From positions 1 through 33,874 of the forward strand of contig JAITTA010000287.1 of NCBI GenBank assembly GCA_031287395.1: a stretch of DNA of 33,874 nucleotides, given 5' to 3'. Below the pieces are notes generated by a model. It was not told where the DNA came from. It worked only from the letters and a program-made list of their open reading frames with translations, and searched no databases. The position numbers and the translations under genes were made by a program. The DNA comes from Dysgonamonadaceae bacterium (lineage in GTDB: Bacteria; Bacteroidota; Bacteroidia; Bacteroidales; Azobacteroidaceae). Every line of letters begins with the position of its first letter. Within the stretch, counting starts at the first letter, position 1. Below, piece after piece: positions 1 to 8,877 of this stretch.

Positions 1-567
1 CAAAACCTGCGGGATTTTGCAAAGGAGAATATTTTTGATGTATTGGGGATGAAACATACGGATTATCAGCCTGCAGGTGAGACTTTGGAGCGGGTAGCTC
101 CTACTGAGAAGCAAAAAGACGGCAGTGTGTTGTGCGGAGTTGTTCACGATCCGTTGGCCAGAATCATGAACGGGGGGATTTCCGGGAATGCGGGCGTCTT
201 TTCCGATGCAAACGATTTAGCTATACTGGCCGCTACTCTGTTGAACGGCGGCGAATATAACGGAAGGCGTCTTTTAAGTCCGCAGGGTGTGAAAACGATG
301 CGTACCGTTCCCCGCGGCGAAGTTGGATCATTCGGGCGTACTCCCGGTTGGGATAATTTTTCCGATTATGCTTCCAATCAGGGCGATCTTCTGAGTCCGA
401 ACACTTATGGGCATACCGGATACACGGGAACCTCATTGGTGATTGATCCCGACAATGATTTGGCAGTTATCCTTTTAACCAATCGTGTGCATCCCGACGA
501 CGGCGGCGAAGCGGTACGCCTGCGGTCGATTGTAGCCAATGTTGTGGCTGCCTCCCTGATACGATAA
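1..567 (+). CDS. Serine hydrolase, class C beta-lactamase-like (C-terminal part)
   Basis: The reading frame is open from base 1 and ends at 567, so the N-terminal part of the gene, including the expected SxxK nucleophile motif, lies outside the window. The 188 visible residues begin inside the helical domain (LRDFAKENIFDVLGMKHT), continue with a GGISGNAGVFSDANDLA segment, and contain HTGYTGTS at bases 412-435. That His-Thr-Gly is the usual counterpart of the KTG triad of penicillin-binding proteins in the beta-lactamase/esterase EstB family. These proteins are generally exported peptidases, esterases or amidases rather than true resistance enzymes; the substrate cannot be read here. An internal ATG at 43 is not the real start, because coding similarity continues upstream of it. 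In some Bacteroidota such domains are fused to a GH3 glycosidase, which the missing part could reveal. Confidence 0.85.
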   Translation, partial: QNLRDFAKENIFDVLGMKHTDYQPAGETLERVAPTEKQKDGSVLCGVVHDPLARIMNGGISGNAGVFSDANDLAILAATLLNGGEYNGRRLLSPQGVKTMRTVPRGEVGSFGRTPGWDNFSDYASNQGDLLSPNTYGHTGYTGTSLVIDPDNDLAVILLTNRVHPDDGGEAVRLRSIVANVVAASLIR

Positions 568-597
568 ACAGAAAGCGCCTGATCCGGTAAATTTTAT

Positions 598-605
598 TAT
601 TTTTG
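598..605 (+). promoter_or_regulatory. Possible -7 promoter element (TATTTTTG)
   Basis: This matches the Bacteroidota -7 consensus TAnnTTTG and lies 32 nt before the antiporter ATG. No TTTG -33 box is present at the usual 19-21 nt distance upstream, so the call is weak. Confidence 0.25.
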
Positions 606-636
606 TATTTTCTCACGTTCAATAAATAGATAAAAT

Positions 637-2889
637 ATGTCGCATTTACCGGATTTAATGAAAGATTTGGCGCTTATATTGATCTCTGCCGGGATTATTA
701 CGCTTATTTTCAAGTGGTTAAAACAGCCTTTGGTTTTAGGTTATATTGTTGCCGGAATATTGGCCGGTCCTTATGTTCATATATTTCCTACGGTTACAGA
801 TACCGAGAGTGTCAATATCTGGGCGGAAATCGGGGTCGTTTTCCTTCTTTTTGCACTGGGACTTGAGTTCAGTTTCAAAAAATTGATGAATGTAGGAGGT
901 ACGGCATTGATCACTGCCACAACGGAAGTGATTTCCATGTTGGCAGTCGGTTATTTCGTCGGAATGATGTTGGGGTGGTCTCAGATGGATAGCATATTCC
1001 TGGGAGGGATGTTGTCGATGTCTTCCACGACGATCATCATCAAAGCTTTTAATGATTTGGGTTTACGCAATCAGAAATTCACCGGAATTGTATTTGGGAC
1101 TCTGGTGGTTGAAGATCTGGTGGCTATCCTGATGATGGTACTTCTATCGACGATGGCGGTTACCCGTGATTTTGCAGGGGAAGCAATGCTCGGAAGCATC
1201 CTGAAGGTAATTTTCTTCCTGATTCTCTGGTTTCTGATCGGGATTTATATTTTGCCTGTATTTTTCAAGAAAGCTAGAAAACTGATGAATGACGAAACTT
1301 TGTTGATTATTTCCATTGGATTGTGTTTGGGAATGGTGGTTCTGGCTACGAAAACAGGATTCTCGGCTGCGTTAGGCGCTTTCATTATGGGTTCCATTCT
1401 GGCGGAAACGATTGAAGCCGAGCATATCGAACACATCATCAAACCGGTAAAAGATCTTTTCGGCGCCATATTTTTTGTCTCGGTAGGGATGTTGGTTGAT
1501 CCGGCAATATTGGTCGAATATGTCTGGCCCGTTGTGATTATTACTCTTGTTACGATTATAGGGAAAGCGTTTTTCTCTTCGTTGGGCGTACTGCTTTCCG
1601 GACAAACGCTCAAAACATCGGTTCAATCCGGGTTCAGTCTGGCTCAGATAGGTGAATTTGCATTTATTATCGCTTCGTTGGGAGTGGCATTGGGGGTGAT
1701 GAATGAGTTTATTTATCCGATTGTAGTCGCCGTTTCGGTTATTACGACTTTTACGACTCCTTACATGATACGGTTGTCGGAACCGTTTGCTGTTTGGTTG
1801 TATAGGATATTGCCCGATAGAACCAAAGAATTCCTGAATACATGTACTTCGGGTTCCAAAACCGTCAACCATGAAAGTGACTGGAAAAAACTGGTGAAAA
1901 ACTATATCGGGAAAATGATTATCTATATTGTCCTTCTTGCGGCAATTGTATTATTCTCACTCGGATACCTGAGCCCATTCCTGGCTGATAAAATGCCTGG
2001 AATATCGGGTGTGGTTTTATCCGCGGCTGTTACATTGGCATGTATGGCTCCTTTCCTGATAGCTTTGATAGCTAATAAAACCAATTCCCCCGAATTGTTT
2101 ATGAGTTTATGGAACGATAATAAATACAATAGAGGGCGACTTTTGTTCCTGGTGTTGTTCCGGGTATTCATTGCCGTCTCGGCGATTACTTTCGTGTTGA
2201 TCCGACTTTTCAATTTCGGATATATTTGGGGAATTATCATTGCATTAGCAGTGTTGATACTTATTCTGGTTTTCCGTAGAGACCTGAACCAATACAATAA
2301 ATTGGAAACAAATTTTCTGAATAACCTGAATCAGAGGGAAGAAGCGGAAAAGTCCCGTCATCCTTTGAAAGCCAGTTTCAATAGCCGGTTAAACGACAAG
2401 AACATTCATATATCGACGATAGTTGTTTCTCCGGATTCCCTTTGTGTGGGAAAGACCCTGAAAGAGTTGAATTTCAGGAATGATTATGGAGTCAGTGTGA
2501 TTAAAATTACACGGGGAAGCCATCATATTTACATTCCTGGAGGTTCCGAATATATTTATCCCCAGGATAAAATTGCCGTAGTCGGGACTGATGAACAAAT
2601 TTGCTCCTTTGCAGAGAAAATTGAAATGGAGAATACTTCTCAGATTTCGCAAGAACCCAATAAGGAAGTTGATCTACAGTCATTTACTATTGATGAACAT
2701 TTCCCATACATGGGTATGAGTATCCTGGAATCCGAAATCGGGAAAAATCATAATTGCCTGATAGTCGGGATAGAACGGGAGGGCGAGTCAATCATGAATC
2801 CGGATCAATCGACGATATTCGAATCCGGGGACCTGGTTTGGGTCGTCGCTGAAAAGAATGAGATTCTTTCGATAAATCATAAAGGGTGA
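637..2889 (+). CDS. CPA2-family cation:proton antiporter with two C-terminal RCK_C (TrkA-C) domains
   Basis: This 750-residue inner-membrane protein should exchange K+ or Na+ for protons. Residues about 10-390 form the hydrophobic Na+/H+-exchanger domain, with the family segments GYIVAGILAGP, EIGVVFLLFALGLEF, SMSSTTIIIKA and GFSAALGAFIMGSILAET. Four further hydrophobic stretches follow (about 427-480 and 505-547). The C-terminus then carries two RCK_C-like modules, about 590-668 (HISTIVVSPDSLCVGKTL) and 682-748 (DEHFPYMGMSILESEIG), which in other transporters bind small ligands such as nucleotides. There is no Rossmann-type RCK_N domain between membrane part and RCK_C, unlike KefB/KefC. The gene stands alone, 69 nt after the hydrolase and convergent with the lipoprotein gene. 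Confidence 0.9.
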   Translation: MSHLPDLMKDLALILISAGIITLIFKWLKQPLVLGYIVAGILAGPYVHIFPTVTDTESVNIWAEIGVVFLLFALGLEFSFKKLMNVGGTALITATTEVISMLAVGYFVGMMLGWSQMDSIFLGGMLSMSSTTIIIKAFNDLGLRNQKFTGIVFGTLVVEDLVAILMMVLLSTMAVTRDFAGEAMLGSILKVIFFLILWFLIGIYILPVFFKKARKLMNDETLLIISIGLCLGMVVLATKTGFSAALGAFIMGSILAETIEAEHIEHIIKPVKDLFGAIFFVSVGMLVDPAILVEYVWPVVIITLVTIIGKAFFSSLGVLLSGQTLKTSVQSGFSLAQIGEFAFIIASLGVALGVMNEFIYPIVVAVSVITTFTTPYMIRLSEPFAVWLYRILPDRTKEFLNTCTSGSKTVNHESDWKKLVKNYIGKMIIYIVLLAAIVLFSLGYLSPFLADKMPGISGVVLSAAVTLACMAPFLIALIANKTNSPELFMSLWNDNKYNRGRLLFLVLFRVFIAVSAITFVLIRLFNFGYIWGIIIALAVLILILVFRRDLNQYNKLETNFLNNLNQREEAEKSRHPLKASFNSRLNDKNIHISTIVVSPDSLCVGKTLKELNFRNDYGVSVIKITRGSHHIYIPGGSEYIYPQDKIAVVGTDEQICSFAEKIEMENTSQISQEPNKEVDLQSFTIDEHFPYMGMSILESEIGKNHNCLIVGIEREGESIMNPDQSTIFESGDLVWVVAEKNEILSINHKG

Positions 2890-2915
2890 AACGGATTTTT
2901 TTTCGTTCACCCTTT
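2881..2915. terminator. Terminator-like hairpin between convergent genes
   Basis: Perfect 10-bp inverted repeat, AAAGGGTGAA at 2881-2890 and TTCACCCTTT at 2906-2915, with a 15-nt loop that holds a run of eight T. The left arm includes the antiporter stop codon, and the hairpin lies between two converging genes, which suits a bidirectional stop. The U-run is in the loop rather than after the stem, so it is not a textbook intrinsic terminator. Confidence 0.45.
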
Positions 2916-2947
2916 ACGATAATTATTACTTGGAATATAAATACTTT

Positions 2948-4426
2948 TTAGTAATTTGTGTTTTGCGGATCGAAATTGGTCCATCCTTTTGTCCAGTTGT
3001 CTGCATCCGAGTCGCTTTTGAATGCTCCGATGTAATTGACATTTTCAAATCCCGATAGAAGAGGATCTGTAAAGAGTCCTGTTTTACTTGTCAGCGGACT
3101 TCCTGAAGTTGGCCCCCAGTTAGGATTAGCAGCCATACTGTTGGGCTGTTTCAACTTCATATCCGATATGGAAGTGTAGCTTTGATTGTCTAAACCCGAT
3201 GATGTGAAATAGGTGTGAGAGAAAGATTGCTGGCCGGCATTCATTGTTTTTCCTCCATCAATGGAGAGTTGATCCAACCATTTTTTGTTAGCATCACATC
3301 CGGTCAGGGTCATTCCTGCAAAATAAACATTTTTTATTTTCAGGCTGCCGTTGGTTGCCAGGCCTTGGGTGTTTCCTTTCTCGTTATCCAACAGTAAACC
3401 GATGGGATACCCTATGGCTACGGAATTGAAACAACTCAACTGAGAATAGCGGCGAATTTGCATGGCAGCTTGAAAACGGCCTGTTCTTGAATTGTTGTTC
3501 GGTTTCATGTTGCCTGCGTCAACGTATTCGTCCGTATTTTGAAAATCGGAAGCCTGGCCGACCGGACCTACTAAGGTGACGTTACTGAATACGCAGTTGG
3601 TTCTCGGTGTCGCCGTCGATCCGTCGGAGTTGTTGTCGGATTCGAATCCGTTAGAAAGAGACTGATCCCCGATTTTGGGGCTACGAACGCTCAACAGGAA
3701 CTGCATTTTCCCTGAAAATCCGTTATCCGTATCGAAATCGTCGTCCCAGGTATGATAGGAAACCAAATATTTGCAATCGACCGAACCGCCGAACCATTCG
3801 AAAGAATCATCGTTAGAATACGATACCTGCAAATGGTCTATTTTTGTTCCTTTTCCTACGGAACCAAAGGTTATACCGTTGATTTCTTTGTCTGTTTCGT
3901 AAGGAAAACCGGCAAATTCACAACGGACATAGCTCAGCACTCCGGAGTTGTCGTTTGTATCGTTTCCTCCGTGTTTAGTCCTTGGGCCGCCTTCTATCTG
4001 CTGGTTCATCACACCGTTGTTGTTCGGGGCTTTACCACAAATAACAATTCCGCCCCAATCTCCGGGTCTGCGGCTTCCTTTGGGTTGTGCCGATGTGAAG
4101 ACAACCGGTTCGGAAGAGCTTCCCTGTGCGAAAATTTTTCCCCCCGGTTCCACAATCAAGGTAGCGCTGCTTTCTTTTTCTCCCTTGATGATAGTGCCCG
4201 CCGGAATGGTAATGGATGCCCCGTCGACAATATATACCCAGCCTTTCAGCATGTAAGTCCCTTTTTGCAATACAAGGTCTGTCTTGATTTCATAAGCGTT
4301 GCTTCCGTCGCCGATTGTACCTTCTACAAGTGGTTCGGGAGTTGGGTCGTCGTCACTGTTACAACTTGAAAAAACAGCAAGCGCACAAACGGCAAACATG
4401 AGGCTAATCAATTGAAACTTTTTCAT
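2948..4426 (-). CDS. Beta-helix-like outer-membrane lipoprotein, partner of the TonB receptor
   Basis: This 492-residue protein starts with a signal peptide ending in the lipobox VFSSC (lipidated Cys22) and an acidic SDDDPTPEP tether, typical of surface-exposed Bacteroidota lipoproteins. The body has the pattern of a right-handed parallel beta-helix: repeated short hydrophobic strands with Asn and Gly turns (LVLQKGTYMLKGWVYI, ITIPAGTIIKG, LIVEPGGKIFAQG, PVVFTSAQP, GDWGGIVICG). Proteins of this kind recur directly downstream of TonB-dependent receptors in the phylum, and here the gene begins 61 nt after the receptor stop codon. A substrate-binding role at the cell surface is inferred; the ligand is unknown. 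No polysaccharide-lyase catalytic motif was recognised. Database entries for this family sometimes carry misleading transporter names. Confidence 0.75.
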   Translation of the reverse strand: MKKFQLISLMFAVCALAVFSSCNSDDDPTPEPLVEGTIGDGSNAYEIKTDLVLQKGTYMLKGWVYIVDGASITIPAGTIIKGEKESSATLIVEPGGKIFAQGSSSEPVVFTSAQPKGSRRPGDWGGIVICGKAPNNNGVMNQQIEGGPRTKHGGNDTNDNSGVLSYVRCEFAGFPYETDKEINGITFGSVGKGTKIDHLQVSYSNDDSFEWFGGSVDCKYLVSYHTWDDDFDTDNGFSGKMQFLLSVRSPKIGDQSLSNGFESDNNSDGSTATPRTNCVFSNVTLVGPVGQASDFQNTDEYVDAGNMKPNNNSRTGRFQAAMQIRRYSQLSCFNSVAIGYPIGLLLDNEKGNTQGLATNGSLKIKNVYFAGMTLTGCDANKKWLDQLSIDGGKTMNAGQQSFSHTYFTSSGLDNQSYTSISDMKLKQPNSMAANPNWGPTSGSPLTSKTGLFTDPLLSGFENVNYIGAFKSDSDADNWTKGWTNFDPQNTNY

Positions 4427-4487
4427 AATTGAAACTTTTCATAAATTTAACAATAATAAATAATTATTTATAAAATTTCACATTTAA

Positions 4488-7307
4488 TCAGAAATTCAAC
4501 TTGACGGACAATGAAATATTTTGTCCGGGTTTGTATAATTTCGTTATTTGTTCTCTTTTTTGTAAATTTCCCTGTGCATCGTAATATTCAGGGAATTGCT
4601 TAAATACGACGTTCTGTGCCAGTATATCACGGGCGGCAGCCGAAATTTCCCATGTTTTCCCGAATTTTTTATGAACGGACAAATCAAGGACATTACGAGG
4701 CATTTCGTACATGTCGGGAATCACGTTATTGATCGAACTGTTTTCACTGCTGTCGTTTTTCCCGATACCTACAATTCGTTTTCCAATGATATTATACAGA
4801 AAACCGGCCGTGAACCGGCATTTTTCATTTTGATAGAAAAATCCGGCATTCAACAGGTAGGGCGATTGGCCTTGCATGGGGCGGTTGTTTTCGATGCTGC
4901 TTTCCGGAAATTTGACTTTACTTTCGATGACGGAAGCATTCAAGACCAATGAAAAATCTTTCATGCCGGCAAAATCCAGGTTTTTTTTGATATCTATTTC
5001 GGCTCCGAAATTGTTGGCTTGTTCCGCATTCTCAAACGTGTAATTGCGGGCGCCTCCGCCGGTGTAGATGTAAGACCATTCTATCGGATCCTTGAAGTGT
5101 TTGTAAAAGAGCGCCACGGAAATCAGTTCCGAGGGTGAAGGATAGAATTCATACCTCAGATCCGCGTTCTGAATATAAGCTGTTTTCAAATCAGGATTAC
5201 CCATGATGCGGTTGAACAAATCAAAATCGTAGTAAGAGGCCGGGGAAATTTCCCGGAATTCGGGCCGGTTTGCCGACATTCCGTAAGCAACCCTCAACAA
5301 CTTCTTTTTATCGAAATTGTAACTCATATTGATTGAAGGAAAAATATTGGTGCACAGGTAATCCTTTTCTTTTGTCCTTTGTTCCGTTCGTGTAATGTAG
5401 TTGGTAAGTTTCATGTCGTTGTATTCGAAACGAGCTCCGGCATAGATATTCAATTTGCCTGCCGGAATATTCACCGCCAGATAACCGGCGAGTAAAAGAT
5501 TGTTTCCCTTATAATTATCGGCATTATTTGTCGTTTCATCTATTTGCAATTTGTTATATCCGTAATTTTCGGGGATCAGCACGTTTTTGATCACATCTGC
5601 ATAATACAGATTGTATCTATCCTGCAAATCGGTGCCGAACAAGTAATTGAATTGCCTGTTGTTGTATGCCCGGTCACGGAATTCTCCGTATGCTCCGGCT
5701 TTCAGTGTCGGATTGAAGTACCCGGAGTTGAATTCATGCGTGTAATTTACTCCTGCGGCATACATGTACTCATCCATTTTATAGAAATCGCGCATGATAC
5801 CGCCCGCATTGAGCGACATCAGGCCGTTGTAAGGATCCGACTCCACCGACAGGTATTGCTGACGTTTTATGATTCTTCTATCCGGTTGATTTTTATCGGC
5901 ATAGGAAAAACCGAAAGTCCAGTCCAAGTCGTCCTGTCCGGTCAGTGTATGATTTCCGGAGAACTGTCCGTTGTAAGACATCCGGCTGTTGTACAAATAT
6001 TCCGACTGTTCCTGTTTTCCGCTGTTATACTCATATCCGGTACGTTCCGTATAACGATTTTTACCGGATTGATTGAAAATATTTCTAAACTCAAACTTAT
6101 GGTTTTTATCGGATAGAAGGGAGAGGTTCAACAGAACTCCCACTTTGGAATCCGATATGTATTGGTTGTCTAAGTAATCGTTTTCCGCCTCATGTGTATC
6201 CAAAATAACATTATAAATGCCGTATTGGGTGTTTTTCATGCGGTCGTAAATGCGGTTGGAATGTGAATAGCTGAGGGCGGAAATCAGTCCCCATTGTTTA
6301 CCCGATTCCGTATTGAATTTCCGGTTTAAAGTCGCAGAGATCCGTTGGTCGGGTAGAGGCTGTTTGGTGTGTATGGTCCAGTTGTTATTGAATCCTTCTT
6401 TGCTCGTAATATCCGTTTCTGTGGGGTTATTGCCGTTCAACCGTTCCGGAACCACCCTTTTCAAATCCCTGTAACCGTTATCAAAGCCTAAAAAATCCGT
6501 TTGGCTTCCTTTGTTGTACTTGAAATCATGGAATTGGGTTTTCGTATTGAGATTCGTTCCATAACTTAACTGAAAGCTATTTTCGGAAGGCATGTTTTTC
6601 GTTTGTATCTTGATGAATCCTCCTGAAAAATCGGCCGGAAGTTCGGGTGAAGGAGATTTTACAATCACAATATTTTCGATCTGGGAACTGGGAATGATAT
6701 CGAATGAGAATGAGCGGGAATCCGCTTCGGAACTTGGAACGGCACTGTTATTGATCCACACGTTATTGTAACGTTGGGACAGTCCCCTTGCTATTACGAA
6801 TTGATCATCGATGATCGAAATTCCCGGAATCCGTTTGATTACTTCCGATGCGTCTTTATCTTGTGTACGGGTGATTTGTTGGGAAGAAACACCGCTTGTT
6901 ACGGTCAATGCTGTTTTCTGCGCCTGCAACATTGCTATTTCGGTATTGCTTCTGCGTATTCCGGTCACTACCACTTCCGTCAATTGTGTTTCCATTTCCG
7001 TCATGATGATGGCGATGGGAGTTGTCTTGTCTGCAACAACCTCGATGTCTGCTATTTCAATCGGCTCGTAAGAAAGGTAACTCGCTTTCAATGAATACTT
7101 TCCGGGTGATAATCCGTTGATTTTGAATTTGCCGTCAAAATCGGAACTGGTTCCTTTATTCAAAGAAGGAATTGATACAATGGCGCCGATGATTGTCTCT
7201 CCTGTTTTTTTATCTGTTGCAATTCCTTCGATGGTTCCGGTTTGAGCTGCCAGTTTGCTTGTAATTATAAAAAAAATGCCTAATAAAAACTGAATTTTTC
7301 TAACCAT
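4488..7307 (-). CDS. TonB-dependent outer-membrane receptor
   Basis: The 939-residue protein has a signal peptide (about 1-21), a carboxypeptidase-regulatory-like beta-sandwich (24-105, GTIEGIATDKKTGETIIGAIV), a TonB-box-like EVVVTG at 111-116, a plug domain to about 255 (DASEVIKRIPGISI, VIARGLSQRYNNVWINN), and a long beta-barrel ending in SLSVKLNF with the terminal Phe expected for outer-membrane insertion. It imports a bound ligand using TonB energy. It is not a SusC-type protein: no SusD gene follows, and the partner is the beta-helix lipoprotein. The two genes are probably one transcript starting upstream of 7307. The ligand cannot be deduced; related pairs have been linked to nutrients other than glycans, which I treat as an open question. 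Confidence 0.88.
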   Translation of the reverse strand: MVRKIQFLLGIFFIITSKLAAQTGTIEGIATDKKTGETIIGAIVSIPSLNKGTSSDFDGKFKINGLSPGKYSLKASYLSYEPIEIADIEVVADKTTPIAIIMTEMETQLTEVVVTGIRRSNTEIAMLQAQKTALTVTSGVSSQQITRTQDKDASEVIKRIPGISIIDDQFVIARGLSQRYNNVWINNSAVPSSEADSRSFSFDIIPSSQIENIVIVKSPSPELPADFSGGFIKIQTKNMPSENSFQLSYGTNLNTKTQFHDFKYNKGSQTDFLGFDNGYRDLKRVVPERLNGNNPTETDITSKEGFNNNWTIHTKQPLPDQRISATLNRKFNTESGKQWGLISALSYSHSNRIYDRMKNTQYGIYNVILDTHEAENDYLDNQYISDSKVGVLLNLSLLSDKNHKFEFRNIFNQSGKNRYTERTGYEYNSGKQEQSEYLYNSRMSYNGQFSGNHTLTGQDDLDWTFGFSYADKNQPDRRIIKRQQYLSVESDPYNGLMSLNAGGIMRDFYKMDEYMYAAGVNYTHEFNSGYFNPTLKAGAYGEFRDRAYNNRQFNYLFGTDLQDRYNLYYADVIKNVLIPENYGYNKLQIDETTNNADNYKGNNLLLAGYLAVNIPAGKLNIYAGARFEYNDMKLTNYITRTEQRTKEKDYLCTNIFPSINMSYNFDKKKLLRVAYGMSANRPEFREISPASYYDFDLFNRIMGNPDLKTAYIQNADLRYEFYPSPSELISVALFYKHFKDPIEWSYIYTGGGARNYTFENAEQANNFGAEIDIKKNLDFAGMKDFSLVLNASVIESKVKFPESSIENNRPMQGQSPYLLNAGFFYQNEKCRFTAGFLYNIIGKRIVGIGKNDSSENSSINNVIPDMYEMPRNVLDLSVHKKFGKTWEISAAARDILAQNVVFKQFPEYYDAQGNLQKREQITKLYKPGQNISLSVKLNF

Positions 7308-7444
7308 ATAAATTTGTCTTGAACTTTTTTTGATGCAAAGGAAGTCCTAAATTATTACGATGTTATTTCGGAAGAATTAAGAATATATTAACGTGAATGG
7401 AACGTCGTTTTTTTGCTTTTTGACGTTTTTCTCTCCCGACGTTT

Positions 7445-7492
7445 TGAACTGCACCCCCCAAATTTTTTGTCCAACTTTTGAGGTGTAGTTCA
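7445..7492. mobile_element. 48-bp scar of IS3-family (IS150-like) terminal repeats
   Basis: The element starts TGAACTGCACCCCCCAAA and ends, on the other strand, TGAACTACACCTCAAAAG followed by TTGGAC. Both ends look like the terminal inverted repeats of IS150-group elements. The two ends are nearly abutted with no transposase between them, so this is an excision or deletion remnant, or a tiny non-autonomous element. No obvious target duplication flanks it. Confidence 0.55.
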
Positions 7493-7601
7493 GAAATAGC
7501 TATCGGGCATCCTAATCTTTGCCACGTGAAATAACGGTTAGCGATAAGTGTTTCGTGATTAGAAAAAATTATCTTTGTAGTTAAATTTAATAATTACTAA
7601 A

Positions 7602-7851
7602 ATGAAAAGAACAAGCCCTATTTTGACCATTATCCTGTTGTTAATGATAGGATGCGGAAAGAATATATAGACTAATAACTGATTTGGATATTTCCGGAAT
7701 GCCTGATATGTTTGAAAACAAATTGATTCAAATAATCAATGATGAGGTTTTGATTGATGAATTATTTTATTTAACAAACATTGATAATTTGTCATTGGAT
7801 CATTGTTTAACCGGTTTGGGATGGTCCTTATTGGAATTTGTGGATAAATAA
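7602..7851 (+). pseudogene. Broken small lipoprotein gene
   Basis: An ATG at 7602 opens a lipoprotein signal peptide (MKRTSPILTIILLLMIGCGK, lipobox MIGC) that stops at 7668-7670. A second open stretch in another frame runs from about 7660 to the stop at 7849-7851 and reads LDISGMPDMFENKLIQ and onward in plausible coding style. A frameshift near 7660 would join the two. The rest of the product is very short, so most of the gene seems to be lost. A TATCTTTG box at 7570-7577 could be its old promoter. No family was recognised. Confidence 0.4.
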
Positions 7852-7922
7852 CGGAAAATAAAAATATATTTCACTACTTTTGTCCATGTCGTTTATTATT
7901 TGTGGTGAAATGAAAGTACGAC

Positions 7923-7970
7923 ATCCGGACGAAACCGCAAAGCGAGACTGTTCCGGTTTTTTGTCCGGAT
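7923..7970 (+). other. Hairpin in the leader of the esterase gene
   Basis: ATCCGGAC at 7923-7930 pairs exactly with GTCCGGAT at 7963-7970, and the inner AAACCG/CGGTTT segments extend the stem with a small bulge, leaving a loop of about 16 nt. It ends 15 nt before the esterase ATG at 7986 and follows a possible TACTTTTG -7 box at 7875-7882. It could be a leader structure affecting translation or an old terminator. The 678 nt between 7308 and 7985 otherwise hold only the IS scar and the broken lipoprotein gene. Confidence 0.4.
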
Positions 7971-7985
7971 TCATGGAAAATAAAA

Positions 7986-8852
7986 ATGTATAACCCGATA
8001 ACTAAATTGATTATGATTTCAAGAAGCAGTATTTTATTGGTCTTTTGCCTGTTTACTCTTAGTACCTATTCTGCTAAAACAGATACGATTACAACATACA
8101 GTCAGGTAATGCAAAAAGAGATTGAAGCGGTAGTGATTACACCGGATGATTATTCTGTTACGGAAGCTTTTCCTGTAATCTATCTTCTTCATGGATACGG
8201 CGGTAGTTCTGTAAAAGACTGGCCTGCAAAGGAGAAAGGGACCGCAGCGTTATCCGACCTTTATCATGTGATTATTGTATGTCCCGACGGAGGGATTGGA
8301 AGCTGGTATTTCGATAGTCCTGTCGATAAAAATTCCCAGTATGAAACTTATGTGGCAAAGGAACTGGTGCAACTAATCGATAGTAAATACAAAACAATTG
8401 CATCGCCCAAAGGCCGGGGCATCACCGGTTTGAGTATGGGAGGACATGGGGCTTTATACCTGGCATTCAGGCATCAGGATGTTTTCGGAACAGCTGGAAG
8501 CATGAGCGGCGGGGTGGATATCCGTCCGTTTCCGAATAATTGGGATATTATCAAGCGTTTGGGCAGTTATGCTTCAAATCCTGAAAATTGGGAAAAGAAT
8601 ACGGTAATAAATATGGTCCATTTACTGACTCCTAATTCTTTGGCCCTGATCATCGATTGCGGTTCGGAAGATTTTTTCTATAAAGTCAATTGCCGGTTAC
8701 ACGAAAAGTTGTTGGAACGGAATATCCCGCATGATTTTATTTCCAGGCCGGGTGGACATAACTGGGATTACTGGAAAAATGCGGTTAAGTATCAATTCCT
8801 GTTTATGAGCAGTTATTTCGAGAAAAACAATGACGGAAAAATGGGAAAATGA
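7986..8852 (+). CDS. Secreted alpha/beta-hydrolase, esterase D / feruloyl-acetyl xylan esterase type
   Basis: A 288-residue serine esterase of the 'putative esterase' family. The fold signature is clear: oxyanion region VIYLLHGYGGS, nucleophile elbow GLSMGGHG with Ser150, an acid residue in DCGSEDFF (probably Asp229), and the catalytic His258 in PGGHNWDYW. A hydrophobic signal sequence (SSILLVFCLFTLSTYSA) suggests export to the periplasm or beyond. An in-frame ATG at 8013 gives a more standard signal peptide and may be the true start. Relatives remove acetyl or feruloyl groups from plant polysaccharides or hydrolyse simple esters; the substrate here is not known. The gene converges with the sensor/AraC gene, ending 25 nt before it, and may serve the neighbouring PUL, although it is not in its operon. 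Confidence 0.85.
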   Translation: MYNPITKLIMISRSSILLVFCLFTLSTYSAKTDTITTYSQVMQKEIEAVVITPDDYSVTEAFPVIYLLHGYGGSSVKDWPAKEKGTAALSDLYHVIIVCPDGGIGSWYFDSPVDKNSQYETYVAKELVQLIDSKYKTIASPKGRGITGLSMGGHGALYLAFRHQDVFGTAGSMSGGVDIRPFPNNWDIIKRLGSYASNPENWEKNTVINMVHLLTPNSLALIIDCGSEDFFYKVNCRLHEKLLERNIPHDFISRPGGHNWDYWKNAVKYQFLFMSSYFEKNNDGKMGK

Positions 8853-8877
8853 AGGAAATGAAAATAATAAATACTTT

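Noticed and set aside
3752..4369. Plus-strand frames of 205 and 102 codons opposite the lipoprotein gene
   Set aside because: They are shadows of the minus-strand lipoprotein, whose lipobox and strand pattern are clear.
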